The notes under the pieces were generated by a model that saw only the letters and a program-made list of their open reading frames with translations, searched no databases and was not told the origin of the DNA. Below, piece after piece: positions 10,884 through 22,712 of a DNA stretch of 64,000 nt; positions within the stretch are counted from its first letter, which is position 1; every line of letters begins with the position of its first letter. Position numbers and translations under genes: made by a program. Origin of the DNA: Pseudomonas lini (GTDB lineage Bacteria; Pseudomonadota; Gammaproteobacteria; Pseudomonadales; Pseudomonadaceae); assembly GCF_964063345.1 (NCBI RefSeq), contig NZ_OZ061318.1:2604001-2668000 (forward strand). The letters are read 5' to 3'.

Positions 10884-11015
10884 TGGAGGTGTCCGAAATG
10901 CGGTAGCGAGGTTCAGGCGGCATCAAAGCGCTTGGGGGAGCGTGTACACCCTCCGGCACTGGCCTTATGCTGCGTTAACGCTCGCCCATTTCAGGACAGC
11001 TTCTAAGGAGCAGTC

Positions 11016-12287
11016 ATGAGCTATGTGATCGACCGACGTCTCAATGGCAAGAACAAGAGCACGGTAAACCGCCAGCGGTTTCTGCGGCGCTACCGTGATC
11101 ACATCAAAAAGGCTGTCGAAGAGGCGGTCAGCCGGCGCTCCATTACCGATATGGAACACGGCGAGCAGATCAGCATTCCCGGCCGCGACATCGACGAGCC
11201 GGTGCTTCACCACGGTCGTGGCGGCAAGCAAACCATCGTGCACCCCGGCAACAAGGAATTCACCAGCGGCGAGCACATTGCCCGTCCGCCTGGAGGTGGA
11301 GGCGGCAGAGGCCCCGGCAAGGCCGGTAACACGGGTGAAGGGATGGACGAATTCGTCTTCCAGATTACCCAGGAGGAATTCCTCGAATTCATGTTCGAGG
11401 ACCTGGAGCTGCCAAATCTGGTCAAACGCCACCTGACCGGCACCGACACCTTCAAGACCGTACGCGCAGGCATTAGCAACGAGGGCAACCCGTCACGGAT
11501 CAACATTATCCGTACGCTGCGTTCGGCCCATGCCCGGCGCATTGCCTTGTCCGGTAGCAGCCGGGCGAAATTGCGCGAAGCAAAAGAGGAACTGCTGCGA
11601 CTTAAACGCGAGGAACCGGATAACTTCGGCGATATTCAGGACCTCGAAGCAGAAATCGAGAAGCTCAGCGCACGCATTCACCGAGTGCCATTTCTCGACA
11701 CCTTCGACCTCAAGTACAACCTGCTGATCAAACAGCCGAACCCCAGTTCCAAAGCAGTGATGTTTTGCCTGATGGACGTGTCCGGCTCCATGACCCAGGC
11801 GACCAAGGACATCGCCAAACGCTTCTTCATCCTGCTGTACCTGTTCCTCAAGCGGAACTACGACAAAATCGACGTCGTATTCATCCGCCACCACACCAGC
11901 GCCCGTGAAGTGGATGAAGAAGAGTTTTTCTACTCCCGGGAAACCGGCGGCACCATCGTTTCCAGCGCCCTGAAACTGATGCAGGAGATCATGGCCGAGC
12001 GTTATCCGAGCAACGAATGGAATATCTATGCCGCCCAGGCGTCCGACGGCGATAACTGGAACGACGATTCGCCGATCTGCCGCGACATCCTGATCAATCA
12101 GATCATGCCGTTCGTGCAGTACTACACTTATGTGGAGATTACCCCGCGCGAACATCAGGCCCTGTGGTTCGAGTACGAACGCATCGCCGAAGCCTTCTCT
12201 GACACTTTTGCCCAGCAGCAACTGGTCTCGGCCGGGGATATCTATCCGGTCTTCCGTGAACTCTTCCAGCGCAGGTTAGTGACATGA
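11016..12287 (+). CDS. yeaH: YeaH/YhbH (UPF0229) family protein with VWA-like domain
   Basis: 423 residues. A charged N-terminus ([20 protein letters not shown]) and a glycine-rich linker (near 90-105) lead to a C-terminal von Willebrand A-like domain with the metal-site motif DVSGS at 254-258. It is the usual partner of the PrkA-type kinase YeaG and is thought to act as its adaptor or substrate; the molecular role is not established. Its stop overlaps the spoVR start (ATGA), and AGGAG precedes its own ATG. Confidence 0.9.
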   Translation: MSYVIDRRLNGKNKSTVNRQRFLRRYRDHIKKAVEEAVSRRSITDMEHGEQISIPGRDIDEPVLHHGRGGKQTIVHPGNKEFTSGEHIARPPGGGGGRGPGKAGNTGEGMDEFVFQITQEEFLEFMFEDLELPNLVKRHLTGTDTFKTVRAGISNEGNPSRINIIRTLRSAHARRIALSGSSRAKLREAKEELLRLKREEPDNFGDIQDLEAEIEKLSARIHRVPFLDTFDLKYNLLIKQPNPSSKAVMFCLMDVSGSMTQATKDIAKRFFILLYLFLKRNYDKIDVVFIRHHTSAREVDEEEFFYSRETGGTIVSSALKLMQEIMAERYPSNEWNIYAAQASDGDNWNDDSPICRDILINQIMPFVQYYTYVEITPREHQALWFEYERIAEAFSDTFAQQQLVSAGDIYPVFRELFQRRLVT

Positions 12288-13846
12288 CCGCCAAAGAGCA
12301 GAAGCGCCAACCCATTTCCACCGGCTCCGAATGGACATTCGAGCTGATCCAGGCCTACGACCGCGAAATCAGTCGTCTCGCGGCCCGCTACGCGCTGGAT
12401 ACGTACCCCAACCAGATCGAAGTGATCACCGCCGAACAGATGATGGACGCCTATGCCTCTGTCGGCATGCCCTTGGGTTATCACCACTGGTCCTATGGCA
12501 AACACTTCCTCAGCACCGAAAAATCCTACAGCCGCGGCCAAATGGGACTGGCCTACGAGATTGTGATCAACTCGGACCCTTGCATCGCCTATCTGATGGA
12601 AGAAAACACCATCTGCATGCAGGCGCTGGTGGTGGCTCACGCCTGCTATGGCCATAACAGCTTTTTCAAAGGCAACTACCTGTTCCGCACCTGGACCGAC
12701 GCCAGCTCGATCATCGATTACCTGGTGTTCGCCAAGCAGTACATCATGCAGTGCGAAGAACGCCACGGCATCGACGCGGTAGAGGACTTGCTCGATTCCT
12801 GCCATGCACTGATGAATTACGGGGTCGACCGTTACAAACGCCCTTATCCGATTTCCGCCGAAGAAGAACGCCGTCGGCAGAAGGATCGGGAAGAGCATCT
12901 GCAGAAGCAGATCAACGATTTGTGGCGGACCATTCCAAAGGGCGCGGACAAGTACAGCGATAAGGACAACGCACGCTTCCCCGTCGAACCTCAGGAAAAC
13001 ATCCTGTACTTCATCGAAAAACACGCTCCGCTGCTGGAGCCTTGGCAGCGCGAAATCGTGCGGATTGTGCGCAAGATCGCCCAGTATTTTTATCCACAAC
13101 GCCAGACCCAGGTGATGAACGAAGGCTGGGCCACGTTCTGGCACTACACCTTGATGAACGACTTGTATGACGAAGGCCTCGTCACCGATGGCTTCATGAT
13201 GGAGTTCCTGACTTCCCATACCAGCGTGGTCTTTCAACCCGGCTTCGACAGTCCCTACTACAACGGCATAAACCCCTACACCCTGGGTTTTGCCATGTAT
13301 CGCGATATCCGCCGGATATGCGAAGCGCCCACCGAAGAGGACTATCGCTGGTTCCCGGAAATCGCTGGTACCGACTGGCTGTCCAGCATCAAATTCGCCA
13401 TGAGCAGCTTCAAGGATGAGAGTTTCATACTGCAGTACCTGTCACCGAAGGTAATCCGCGACCTCAAACTGTTCAGCATCCTCGATGACGATCAGAAGGA
13501 CGATCTGCTGGTTCCGGCGATACACGACGAAGACGGCTATCGAACCATTCGTGAAACACTGGCGGCGCAATACAACCTGGGCAATCGCGAACCCAACATA
13601 CAGATCTACAGCATTGACCGCCGTGGCGACCGTTCCCTGACCTTGCGTCACCAGCAACACGACCGCAAACCGCTGGGCGATTCCACCGACGAAGTACTCA
13701 AGCACCTGCATCGCCTCTGGGGCTTCGACATTCACCTGGAAACCCTGCAAGGGGATCAGGTGATGAAAACCCACCATGTCCCACCCAGAAACGAACATGG
13801 CGAGGGGGATTACGGCCGGCTGGACCTGGCAGTCATTCACCTTTGA
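12284..13846 (+). CDS. SpoVR family protein (YcgB)
   Basis: 520 residues, full length for SpoVR/YcgB proteins. Recognisable blocks are [41 protein letters not shown] and [13 protein letters not shown]. The histidine- and glutamate-rich HACYGH and NEGWATFWH motifs resemble metal sites, though no activity is proven. Named after a Bacillus sporulation protein, but widespread in non-sporulating proteobacteria, where it travels with yeaG-yeaH and is induced in stationary phase. It overlaps yeaH by four bases. Confidence 0.93.
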   Translation: MTAKEQKRQPISTGSEWTFELIQAYDREISRLAARYALDTYPNQIEVITAEQMMDAYASVGMPLGYHHWSYGKHFLSTEKSYSRGQMGLAYEIVINSDPCIAYLMEENTICMQALVVAHACYGHNSFFKGNYLFRTWTDASSIIDYLVFAKQYIMQCEERHGIDAVEDLLDSCHALMNYGVDRYKRPYPISAEEERRRQKDREEHLQKQINDLWRTIPKGADKYSDKDNARFPVEPQENILYFIEKHAPLLEPWQREIVRIVRKIAQYFYPQRQTQVMNEGWATFWHYTLMNDLYDEGLVTDGFMMEFLTSHTSVVFQPGFDSPYYNGINPYTLGFAMYRDIRRICEAPTEEDYRWFPEIAGTDWLSSIKFAMSSFKDESFILQYLSPKVIRDLKLFSILDDDQKDDLLVPAIHDEDGYRTIRETLAAQYNLGNREPNIQIYSIDRRGDRSLTLRHQQHDRKPLGDSTDEVLKHLHRLWGFDIHLETLQGDQVMKTHHVPPRNEHGEGDYGRLDLAVIHL

Positions 13847-13911
13847 TCCTGTTTTTCTGCCTCCGGAAGTTCGACGCAAAGGTTATTCTGTCGGACTAAC
13901 GGAGGTTTTTT

Positions 13912-15141
13912 ATGCAGATTTATAAAGTCGGCGGTGCGGTACGCGATCGCCTGCTGGGCCAGCCTGTCACTGATATCGACTGGGTCGTTGTAGGCGCCAC
14001 CACCGAAGAAATGCTCGCCAAGGGCTTTCGTCCGGTGGGCGCGGACTTCCCGGTGTTTCTTCATCCAAAAAGCGGCGAGGAATACGCCCTCGCCCGCACT
14101 GAACGCAAAAACGGGCGTGGCTACGGCGGTTTCATCTTTCACGCCAGCCCCGACGTCACACTCGAAGAAGATCTGATTCGTCGCGACCTGACGATCAACG
14201 CTATGGCCGAAGACGACCAGCAGAACCTGACCGACCCCTACCATGGCCAGCGGGATCTCGAGGCTCGCGTTCTTCGTCACGTTTCCCCCGCGTTCGCCGA
14301 AGATCCACTCCGTGTTTTGCGTGTTGCCCGCTTCGCCGCTCGTTACGCGGAACTGGGTTTCACCGTCGCCCCCGAGACATTGGAACTGATGCGTCAACTC
14401 AGCGAATCAGGTGAACTGAAGGCATTGACTCCCGAACGCAGCTGGAAAGAAATCGCCCGCGCGCTAATGGAAGACCAACCCCAGGTGTTCATCGCGGTGC
14501 TGCGCGAGTGCGGTGCTCTCAAGGTACTGATGCCGGAAGTCGACGCGCTGTTCGGTGTACCGCAACCCGAAGCCCATCACCCGGAAATCGACACAGGCGT
14601 GCATACCCTGAGCGTGCTGGAGCAAGCGGCGCTGCACAAACAACCGCTGACCGTACGCTGGGCCTGCTTGCTGCATGACCTAGGCAAAGGCTTGACGCCC
14701 GAGGAAGAATGGCCCCGCCACATCGCCCACGAGCACAAAGGCCTGAAGCTGATCAAAGCGGTCAACGAGCGCTTCAAGGCACCGAAGGACTGTCAGGAAT
14801 TGGCGCTGCTGGTGGGTAAGTATCACACCCATGGCCATCGTGCGCTGGAGCTGAAGCCGTCGACCTTGCTGGAGTTGCTGCAGAGTTTCGACGTCTATCG
14901 TCGACCTCAGCGCTTTGAGGAGTTTATCGCTGCGTGCGAGATGGACGCTCGGGGGCGTAAAGGCCTGGAGCAGAGAAGTTATCCACAGGCAGATTATTTA
15001 CGTGGCGCGGCAACGGCGGCGCGAAGCGTTGCGGTTCAGCCGTTGCTGGAGAAGGGATTCAAGGGACCAGAACTCGGCGAGGCGATCAAGGGCGAGCGGC
15101 TCAAGGCGTTGAAGGTTTACAAATCGGCGTCATCGGTCTGA
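13912..15141 (+). CDS. cca: CCA-adding tRNA nucleotidyltransferase with HD domain
   Basis: Adds or repairs the 3' CCA of tRNAs. 409 residues. The class II nucleotidyltransferase head shows GGAVRDR (7-13), the catalytic DID (21-23) and [10 protein letters not shown]. An HD phosphohydrolase domain (LLHDLGKG...HIAHEHKG) sits in the C-terminal half, as in the multifunctional gammaproteobacterial enzyme with 2',3'-cyclic phosphodiesterase and phosphatase activity. The ATG is preceded by ACGGAGG. A REP pair follows the stop immediately. Confidence 0.96.
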   Translation: MQIYKVGGAVRDRLLGQPVTDIDWVVVGATTEEMLAKGFRPVGADFPVFLHPKSGEEYALARTERKNGRGYGGFIFHASPDVTLEEDLIRRDLTINAMAEDDQQNLTDPYHGQRDLEARVLRHVSPAFAEDPLRVLRVARFAARYAELGFTVAPETLELMRQLSESGELKALTPERSWKEIARALMEDQPQVFIAVLRECGALKVLMPEVDALFGVPQPEAHHPEIDTGVHTLSVLEQAALHKQPLTVRWACLLHDLGKGLTPEEEWPRHIAHEHKGLKLIKAVNERFKAPKDCQELALLVGKYHTHGHRALELKPSTLLELLQSFDVYRRPQRFEEFIAACEMDARGRKGLEQRSYPQADYLRGAATAARSVAVQPLLEKGFKGPELGEAIKGERLKALKVYKSASSV

Positions 15142-15146
15142 AAAGC

Positions 15147-15240
15147 TTCGCGGGCAAGCCCGCTCCCACAGGTACGAGTCGTTTGTCGATTATCTAAACA
15201 ACGCTAACTTGTGGGAGCGGGCTTGCCCGCGATGGCGTCA
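15147..15240. repeat. Paired REP element (REPIN-like) between cca and folK
   Basis: Two inverted copies of the REP core GTGGGAGCGGGCTTGCCCGC (15147-15170 on one strand, 15210-15237 on the other) around a roughly 40-bp unique centre. It lies between the convergent cca and folK, where it may also act as a bidirectional transcription stop. Confidence 0.9.
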
Positions 15241-15246
15241 TCCGCC

Positions 15247-15765
15247 TCACAGCAAATTCAAAGGAGTCAGCTGCTCACCGCGCCACTCAAAAGCCACCGG
15301 CGCCAGCACTTGATCGATCTGCGCCTCATCCCACAAAGCCGCAAAGCTCTTGCCTACGCCCGGATGCACACGATCCGGCGCAATCAGCGACAACGGCCAC
15401 AGCACGAAAGCATTTTTCAGTATCTCTGCCCGCGGCAAGATCAAGCCATCAAAGTTACCCACCAGGTCGCCGAACAGCAGCACGTCGATATCCAACGGCA
15501 AGCCCTTGCGGTCTGGCGCGTAACGGCCGTTATCCGCTTCGATGAATTTCAACCGTCGATCCAACTCCATTAGCGGCAGATCGGTGAAGGCCGAGACCAC
15601 AAAGTTGAAAAATGGGCCGCTCTTGATCCCCACCGGCTGGCTTTCGAATACCGCCGAGCAGCGCATGTCCACCAGGAAACCCGCCAGGGCGTCCAGGCCA
15701 GCCTGCAAATGGGATTCGCGCTCGATATTGCTACCGAGCCCGAGGTACACCTGAGTCAGCGACAT
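15247..15765 (-). CDS. folK: 6-hydroxymethyl-7,8-dihydropterin pyrophosphokinase FolK
   Basis: Transfers pyrophosphate from ATP to 6-hydroxymethyl-dihydropterin in folate synthesis. 172 residues, starting YLGLGSNIERE and carrying the family block RKGLPLDIDVLLFGD; LILPRAEILKNAFVLWPL is also typical. It overlaps the end of folB by ten bases, and the two catalyse neighbouring steps of the pathway. Confidence 0.96.
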   Translation of the reverse strand: MSLTQVYLGLGSNIERESHLQAGLDALAGFLVDMRCSAVFESQPVGIKSGPFFNFVVSAFTDLPLMELDRRLKFIEADNGRYAPDRKGLPLDIDVLLFGDLVGNFDGLILPRAEILKNAFVLWPLSLIAPDRVHPGVGKSFAALWDEAQIDQVLAPVAFEWRGEQLTPLNLL

Positions 15766-16112
15766 CCGCGCTCGATCTCCACGCCCACACCACCCGTGGC
15801 AGCCGGGATGGCACCTGGCTTGGTCAGTTTGAGGCGCATCCAGGTGATCTTGAATTCGCTCATCAGCACTTCCGCCAGACGCTCGGCAAAGGTCTCGACC
15901 AGTTGAAACTGTGCCTGCTCGGCGAACGCCTGAATGCGTGACGAAACGCTCGCGTAGTCGAGCGCCAGGGCCAGGTCATCACCGGCGGCGGCCGGACGAT
16001 TGTCCCAGGCGAAGCTCAGATCAAGTCGAAGACACTGTCGGATGCCTCGTTCCCAGTCGTAGGCACCAATCACGGTGTCGACTTCCAGGCCCTCGATAAA
16101 CACTCTGTCCAA
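15756..16112 (-). CDS. folB: Dihydroneopterin aldolase FolB
   Basis: Converts dihydroneopterin to 6-hydroxymethyl-dihydropterin, the substrate of FolK. 118 residues from a TTG at 16112 with GGAGAGAAG just upstream; an in-frame TTG at 16136 lacks such a site. Family features are [19 protein letters not shown] at the N-terminus and the catalytic-region [20 protein letters not shown] at the C-terminus. Co-translated with folK and divergent from plsY. Confidence 0.94.
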   Translation of the reverse strand: MDRVFIEGLEVDTVIGAYDWERGIRQCLRLDLSFAWDNRPAAAGDDLALALDYASVSSRIQAFAEQAQFQLVETFAERLAEVLMSEFKITWMRLKLTKPGAIPAATGGVGVEIERGCR

Positions 16113-16186
16113 GCACTTCTCTCCACTACACGACAAGGGCGCAATGCGCCGTTAGAATCAGGGCGTCCTCGCCCGGAATAGTTAGC

Positions 16187-16756
16187 ATGTTTTGGTTACT
16201 GGCGATCCTCGCCTACCTGCTCGGCTCTCTGTCCTTCGCCATTTTGCTCAGCCGCCTGACCGGTAACCCCGATCCGCGAATGAGTGGCTCGGGCAATGCC
16301 GGCGCCACCAACATGTTGCGTCTGGCCGGCAAGAAACTCGCCATCCTGACCTTGCTCGGCGACCTGAACAAAGGTCTGCTGCCTGTATTGATCGCGGGCG
16401 CAATAGGCCTTTCACTACAAGAACAGGCCTGGATCGGCGTCTGTGCCGTTATCGGCCACCTGTTTCCGCTGTACTTCCGCTTTCGCGGTGGCAAGGGCGT
16501 CGCCACCGCAGCTGGCATGCTGCTGGGGCTCTACCCGCCTGCCGCGCTACTGGCAGTCTGCGCCTGGCTGCTGACGTTCTACCTGACCCGCACCAGCTCA
16601 CTCGCAGCCCTGATTGCCACGCCACTGACCCTGCCGCTGCTTGCCTGGCAAGAACCGGCGGCACTGCTACCCATGAGCGCGCTCACGGGCCTGATTGTCT
16701 GGCGTCATCGCGGCAATCTACGCGACCTGTTTGCCGGGCGCGAACGGCATTTTTAA
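16187..16756 (+). CDS. plsY: Acyl-phosphate:glycerol-3-phosphate acyltransferase PlsY
   Basis: Inner-membrane enzyme that transfers an acyl group from acyl-phosphate to glycerol-3-phosphate, the first step of phospholipid synthesis. 189 residues with about five hydrophobic segments. The three cytoplasmic motifs are present: [31 protein letters not shown] and a C-terminal [15 protein letters not shown]. Divergent from folB, as in many pseudomonads, and convergent with tsaD (22-bp gap). Confidence 0.96.
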   Translation: MFWLLAILAYLLGSLSFAILLSRLTGNPDPRMSGSGNAGATNMLRLAGKKLAILTLLGDLNKGLLPVLIAGAIGLSLQEQAWIGVCAVIGHLFPLYFRFRGGKGVATAAGMLLGLYPPAALLAVCAWLLTFYLTRTSSLAALIATPLTLPLLAWQEPAALLPMSALTGLIVWRHRGNLRDLFAGRERHF

Positions 16757-16779
16757 ATACCGCACGTGAGCACCGCTCA

Positions 16780-17805
16780 TCACAGCGCCGACAGCTGCTC
16801 CATCGGCCAGCGCGCCTGCACGCTGATCGCCAGGCTTTCATGCTGGCCGGCCTGCAAGCGCTGGCAGCCGGCAAACGCAATCATCGCGCCATTATCGGTG
16901 CAGAACTCCGGACGGGCATAAAACACATCGCCCTTCATGTCGCCGAGCATTTTCTCCAGTGAAACCCGCAGCGCTTTGTTGGCGCTGACGCCCCCTGCGA
17001 TCACCAGACGCTTGAGACCCGCCTGTTTCAGGGCACGCTTGCACTTGATGGTCAAAGTCTCCACCACGGCCTGCTGGAACGCCAGCGAGATGTCGCAACG
17101 GGCTTGCTCGCTGTCGTCCCCGGCGCTGACGCTCTGCTGCCAGGTGTTCAGCGCAAAGGTTTTCAGGCCGCTGAAGCTGAAAGCCAAGCCTGGACGATCA
17201 CACATCGGACGCGGAAAAGTGAAACGTCCTGCAACGCCCTGCTCCGCCAGACGAGCAATCTCCGGGCCGCCCGGATAATTCAGGCCCATCATCTTCGCGG
17301 TTTTATCGAAAGCTTCGCCGGCAGCATCGTCGAGGGTCTCGCCCAAGAGCGTGTATTGGCCAATCCCGTCGACCTGAACCAGCTGCGTATGACCACCCGA
17401 CACCAACAAAGCGACGAACGGGAACTCCGGTGGTTGCGACTCCAGCATCGGCGCCAGCAAGTGACCTTCCATGTGGTGCACGCCCAAGGCCGGAATACCC
17501 CAGGCAAAGGCCAGCGCCTGGGCGCACGAAGCCCCCACCAGCAAGGCCCCGACCAGGCCAGGACCCGCGGTATAAGCGATGGCGTCGATCTCGGTCGGAA
17601 CACAGTCGGCCTCGGCCAGGACCTGACGAATCAAGGGCAGCATGCGTTTGACGTGATCACGCGACGCCAGCTCCGGCACCACGCCGCCATAGGCACGATG
17701 CAGATCGATCTGACTGAACAGCGCGTCGGCCAACAACCCGCGTTCACTGTCGTAAAGTGCGACACCGGTTTCGTCGCAAGAGGTTTCTAATCCCAGTACT
17801 AGCAT
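16780..17805 (-). CDS. tsaD: tRNA threonylcarbamoyladenosine synthase subunit TsaD
   Basis: With TsaB/C/E, installs N6-threonylcarbamoyl-adenosine at position 37 of ANN-decoding tRNAs; essential in most bacteria. 341 residues of the ASKHA fold. The metal-binding HMEGH motif is at 111-115, with [15 protein letters not shown] at the N-terminus and [11 protein letters not shown] in the middle. It diverges from rpsU, the classic gcp/rpsU-dnaG-rpoD arrangement. Confidence 0.97.
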   Translation of the reverse strand: MLVLGLETSCDETGVALYDSERGLLADALFSQIDLHRAYGGVVPELASRDHVKRMLPLIRQVLAEADCVPTEIDAIAYTAGPGLVGALLVGASCAQALAFAWGIPALGVHHMEGHLLAPMLESQPPEFPFVALLVSGGHTQLVQVDGIGQYTLLGETLDDAAGEAFDKTAKMMGLNYPGGPEIARLAEQGVAGRFTFPRPMCDRPGLAFSFSGLKTFALNTWQQSVSAGDDSEQARCDISLAFQQAVVETLTIKCKRALKQAGLKRLVIAGGVSANKALRVSLEKMLGDMKGDVFYARPEFCTDNGAMIAFAGCQRLQAGQHESLAISVQARWPMEQLSAL

Positions 17806-17892
17806 GGGTTTGCGCCTTGTAGAGGCTGAATTCGAAGGCGCGCATAATAGTCGTCGCGTGATGCCCCGACCAGCGGTTTTCGATCAGAGGCT

Positions 17893-17921
17893 TTGCATTC
17901 CGAGCGATGAGGGGTTAACAT
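17893..17921 (+). promoter_or_regulatory. Candidate sigma-70 promoter for rpsU
   Basis: TTGCAT (17893-17898), a 17-base spacer and TAACAT (17916-17921) upstream of rpsU. The hexamers are only moderate matches. The -10 lies inside one arm of the inverted motif pair listed separately, which would let a bound protein occlude it. Confidence 0.45.
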
Positions 17922-17980
17922 CCGCAACCCTTAAAAACCGACGTCTTCAAGTGCTCTTTTGCCGCGAGGATGTTGACCCC
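17911..17980. promoter_or_regulatory. Inverted pair of a 13-bp motif upstream of rpsU
   Basis: GGGGTTAACATCC (17911-17923) is repeated in inverted orientation as GGATGTTGACCCC (17968-17980), one mismatch in 13, with centres 57 bp apart, in the 199-bp gap between the divergent tsaD and rpsU. Either two operator sites for one regulator or the base of a long mRNA stem ending 24 bases before the rpsU start. Confidence 0.5.
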
Positions 17981-18004
17981 GGTAATGAATGAAGGTAGCT
18001 CTGG

Positions 18005-18220
18005 ATGCCAGCCGTCAAAGTAAAAGAGAACGAACCCTTCGACGTAGCTCTGCGTCGTTTCAAGCGCTCCTGCGAAAAAGCCGGTGTACTGGCTGAAGTT
18101 CGTAGCCGCGAATTTTACGAGAAGCCAACTTCTGAGCGTAAGCGTAAAGCAGCAGCCGCTGTTAAGCGTCACGCCAAGAAAGTTCAGCGCGAACAGCGCC
18201 GCGCCGTTCGTCTGTACTAA
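18005..18220 (+). CDS. rpsU: 30S ribosomal protein S21
   Basis: 71-residue, strongly basic small-subunit protein needed for efficient initiation. Sequence landmarks are [22 protein letters not shown] and the lysine/arginine-rich tail [18 protein letters not shown]. First gene of the macromolecular synthesis unit rpsU-dnaG-rpoD. AAGGTAGCT lies ahead of the ATG. Confidence 0.98.
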
Positions 18221-18701
18221 TACACAGACGATCGTAGCAAGCTTCTGCCAAGCCCGGCCCTCAGCCGGGCTAATGGCATTTGCGGAAAACGCTTGATGCT
18301 TCACCGTCAAAGTCGCAGACGCGACCGAGACAAATCTGCTTCACAGCGTCAGACCTGGCTCTTTTGCCAGCGGTGCACGTCTTTTCTGACGAGCCTTCCA
18401 AGGCTACTGACGAGCACACCCACTGATTCCTCTCACGACGATCAGCCCAAGGCACCTTCTTGCGTGCCCGCTTATGAGCTATCCGAGGCCAATGACTGGC
18501 CGTCGCCGGATTCAGCGAAACACTTTCAAATAGTCGATTACTGATTGGTACTAACGTCAGTGGATTTTCGGCAGATACACTTCCCGACAGCGATACGCAG
18601 ACGACACCGGTCGAGCCGCACAGCCTGCGCGCCTCAAACAACGACCCGCGTTCGGCCGCCCTTCGTTTTGGGTCCATTTCAGCGCAGATGACGAGAACGC
18701 C
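18221..18701. other. rpsU-dnaG intergenic region
   Basis: 481 bp without a supported gene. A stem-loop at 18251-18271 follows rpsU. The remainder has no clear promoter by eye, but presumably carries the dnaG leader and, by analogy with E. coli, sites that lower dnaG expression relative to rpsU. Open frames here (plus 18293-18544, minus 18270-18677) lack recognisable domains. Confidence 0.6.
18251..18271 (+). terminator. Stem-loop after rpsU, probable attenuating terminator
   Basis: AGCCCGGC-CCTCA-GCCGGGCT, an 8-bp GC-rich stem 30 bp past the rpsU stop. It is followed by AATGGCATTTG, a weak T-tract, so termination is probably partial. This matches the need to express dnaG far less than rpsU from the same unit. 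Confidence 0.6.
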
Positions 18702-20675
18702 ATGGCCGGGCTAATTCCCCAGAGCTTCATTGACGACCTTCTGAACCGCACCGACATCGTCGACGTGGTCAGCTCGCGCCTGCAAATGAAAAAAGCCGGC
18801 AAGAACTACACGGCCTGCTGCCCGTTTCACAAAGAGAAAACCCCCTCCTTCAGCGTCAGCCCCGACAAACAGTTCTATTACTGCTTCGGCTGCGGCGCTG
18901 GCGGTAACGCCCTCGGCTTCATGATGGACCATGACAACCTGGATTTCGTCCAGGCTGTGGAAGAACTGGCCAAAGCCGCCGGCATGGAAATTCCCCGCGA
19001 AGAAAGTGGTCGACCGCACAAACCACGGCAGCCCACCGATTCGCCGCTGTATCCGCTGCTCACTGCCGCCGCCGATTTTTATCGTCAAGCCCTGAAAAGC
19101 CATCCATCGCGCAAAGCCGCCGTGGATTACTTGAAGGGTCGCGGACTAACGGGAGAAATCGCCCGGGACTTCGGACTCGGTTTTGCCCCGCCCGGCTGGG
19201 ACAATCTGTTCAAGCACTTGAGCAGCGATACCCTGCAGCAAAAGGCCATGATCGATGCCGGCCTGTTGATCGAGAACGCCGAAACCGGCAAGCGTTATGA
19301 CCGCTTCCGCGATCGCGTGATGTTCCCGATCCGCGACAGTCGCGGGCGCATCATCGCCTTCGGTGGCCGGGTATTGGGCGACGACAAGCCGAAATACCTG
19401 AACTCACCGGAAACCCCGGTTTTCCATAAAGGCCAGGAACTCTACGGCCTTTATGAAGCACGCAAGAACAACCGCAACCTCGACGAAATCATCGTCGTCG
19501 AAGGCTATATGGACGTCATCGCCCTCGCCCAGCAAGGCCTGCGCAATGCCGTCGCGACCCTGGGTACCGCCACCAGCGAAGAGCACTTGAAACGGCTGTT
19601 TCGCGTCGTGCCCAACGTGCTGTTCTGCTTTGATGGCGACCAGGCGGGCCGAAATGCCGCCTGGCGGGCGCTGGAGGCAACCCTGCCATGCCTGCAGGAC
19701 GGGCGCCGGGCACGCTTTCTGTTCCTGCCCGAGGGCGAGGACCCGGATACTCTGGTCCGCTCCGAGGGCACTGACGCCTTCCGCGCACGGATCAATCAAC
19801 ATGCCCAGCCATTGGCCGATTACTTTTTTCAACAATTGACCGAGGAATCGGATCCGCGCTCCCTCGAAGGCAAGGCCCACATGGCCACCCTCGCCGCGCC
19901 GCTGATCGACAAAGTCCCGGGCGCCAACCTGCGCATCTTGATGCGCCAGCGCCTGAGCGAAATTACCGGGCTAAGTGGTGAAGCCGTGAGCCAACTCGTG
20001 CAAAGCACGCCTCACCCTCAGGAAGCGCCACCCGCTTACGATCCGGGCATCGATTACGACGCCATGCCGGATTACAGCGACTACCATCAGCCGCAGGCAC
20101 AAGAGATGTACGCGCCGCAGCAGGAATGGACGCCGAAAAAGCCTGGCGCAGGCGGCAAGAAATGGGACAAGAAGCCGTGGGACAAGAACGGCAAACGTGG
20201 CGGCGATCGCGATCAACCGCGCGCGCCACGGGTGCCGGCCGCTGTAGAGCCGCCCACCCTGGCCGCCTTGCGCACGCTACTGCATCACCCGCAACTGGCT
20301 GAAAAAGTCGAGGACGCCGGGCACTTCGCTGCCGAGGACCATACCAACACGCAACTGTTGGTCGCCTTGCTCGAAGCCGTACAGAAGAATCCCAAGCTAA
20401 ACTCATTTCAACTGATTGCGCGTTGGCACGGCACCGAACAAGGCCGATTGCTCAAAGCGCTGGCAGAAAAGGAATGGCTGATTGATGGAGATAACCTTGA
20501 ACAACAGTTTTTCGACACCATTACTAGCTTGTCAGCCCGCCAACGCGAGCGAAACCTGGAACAACTTCTTCGAAAAGCACGTCAAAGTGAATTGAGCACC
20601 GAAGAGAAAAATCAACTGCGCGACCTTTTAAGTCGCAATGTTTCCGCATCAAGCCCGACCTCAACTGGCGCGTGA
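18702..20675 (+). CDS. dnaG: DNA primase DnaG
   Basis: Synthesises RNA primers at the replication fork. 657 residues. An N-terminal CHC2 zinc-binding domain (C40, H43, C61, C64) comes first. The TOPRIM catalytic core contains IVVEGYMDVIAL and CFDGDQAGRNAAW. A low-complexity linker rich in Pro/Lys/Gly (roughly 440-510) leads to the C-terminal DnaB-helicase-binding domain. The linker is longer and more repetitive than in E. coli, usual for Pseudomonas. Middle gene of rpsU-dnaG-rpoD. Confidence 0.97.
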   Translation: MAGLIPQSFIDDLLNRTDIVDVVSSRLQMKKAGKNYTACCPFHKEKTPSFSVSPDKQFYYCFGCGAGGNALGFMMDHDNLDFVQAVEELAKAAGMEIPREESGRPHKPRQPTDSPLYPLLTAAADFYRQALKSHPSRKAAVDYLKGRGLTGEIARDFGLGFAPPGWDNLFKHLSSDTLQQKAMIDAGLLIENAETGKRYDRFRDRVMFPIRDSRGRIIAFGGRVLGDDKPKYLNSPETPVFHKGQELYGLYEARKNNRNLDEIIVVEGYMDVIALAQQGLRNAVATLGTATSEEHLKRLFRVVPNVLFCFDGDQAGRNAAWRALEATLPCLQDGRRARFLFLPEGEDPDTLVRSEGTDAFRARINQHAQPLADYFFQQLTEESDPRSLEGKAHMATLAAPLIDKVPGANLRILMRQRLSEITGLSGEAVSQLVQSTPHPQEAPPAYDPGIDYDAMPDYSDYHQPQAQEMYAPQQEWTPKKPGAGGKKWDKKPWDKNGKRGGDRDQPRAPRVPAAVEPPTLAALRTLLHHPQLAEKVEDAGHFAAEDHTNTQLLVALLEAVQKNPKLNSFQLIARWHGTEQGRLLKALAEKEWLIDGDNLEQQFFDTITSLSARQRERNLEQLLRKARQSELSTEEKNQLRDLLSRNVSASSPTSTGA

Positions 20676-20689
20676 GGTCATAGCTCAGG

Positions 20690-20695
20690 TATAAT
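20690..20695 (+). promoter_or_regulatory. Candidate -10 element of an rpoD promoter
   Basis: A perfect TATAAT lies 48 bp before the rpoD start in the short dnaG-rpoD gap. No good -35 is visible at 16-18 bp, and the extended -10 is imperfect (AGG instead of TGN). It would allow rpoD transcription apart from dnaG. Confidence 0.45.
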
Positions 20696-20742
20696 CCTCG
20701 GCTTGTTTTTTGCCCGCCAAGACCTTCAGTGGATAGGGTGTT

Positions 20743-22590
<1,848 letters not shown>

Positions 22591-22596
22591 TCACAG

Positions 22597-22624
22597 AACC
22601 CCCGGCCCAGGCCGGGGGTTTTGC
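22597..22624 (+). terminator. Intrinsic terminator of rpoD
   Basis: AACCCCCGGCC and GGCCGGGGGTT form an 11-bp stem with a tiny loop (closing pairs probably open), followed by TTTTGCTTT. It begins six bases past the rpoD stop. Confidence 0.92.
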
Positions 22625-22712
22625 TTTATGCAGATTAAATGCCCCGTACATCCCCCCCGCCGCATAGCCCGTCTACACTCGAAACATTCCCCCAAGCCGT
22701 AACGAGACCGTT

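Noticed and set aside
18270..18677. 135-codon minus-strand frame, and 83-codon plus-strand frame, in the rpsU-dnaG spacer
   Set aside because: No ribosome site, no recognisable family, low-complexity arginine/serine composition. Kept only as spacer.
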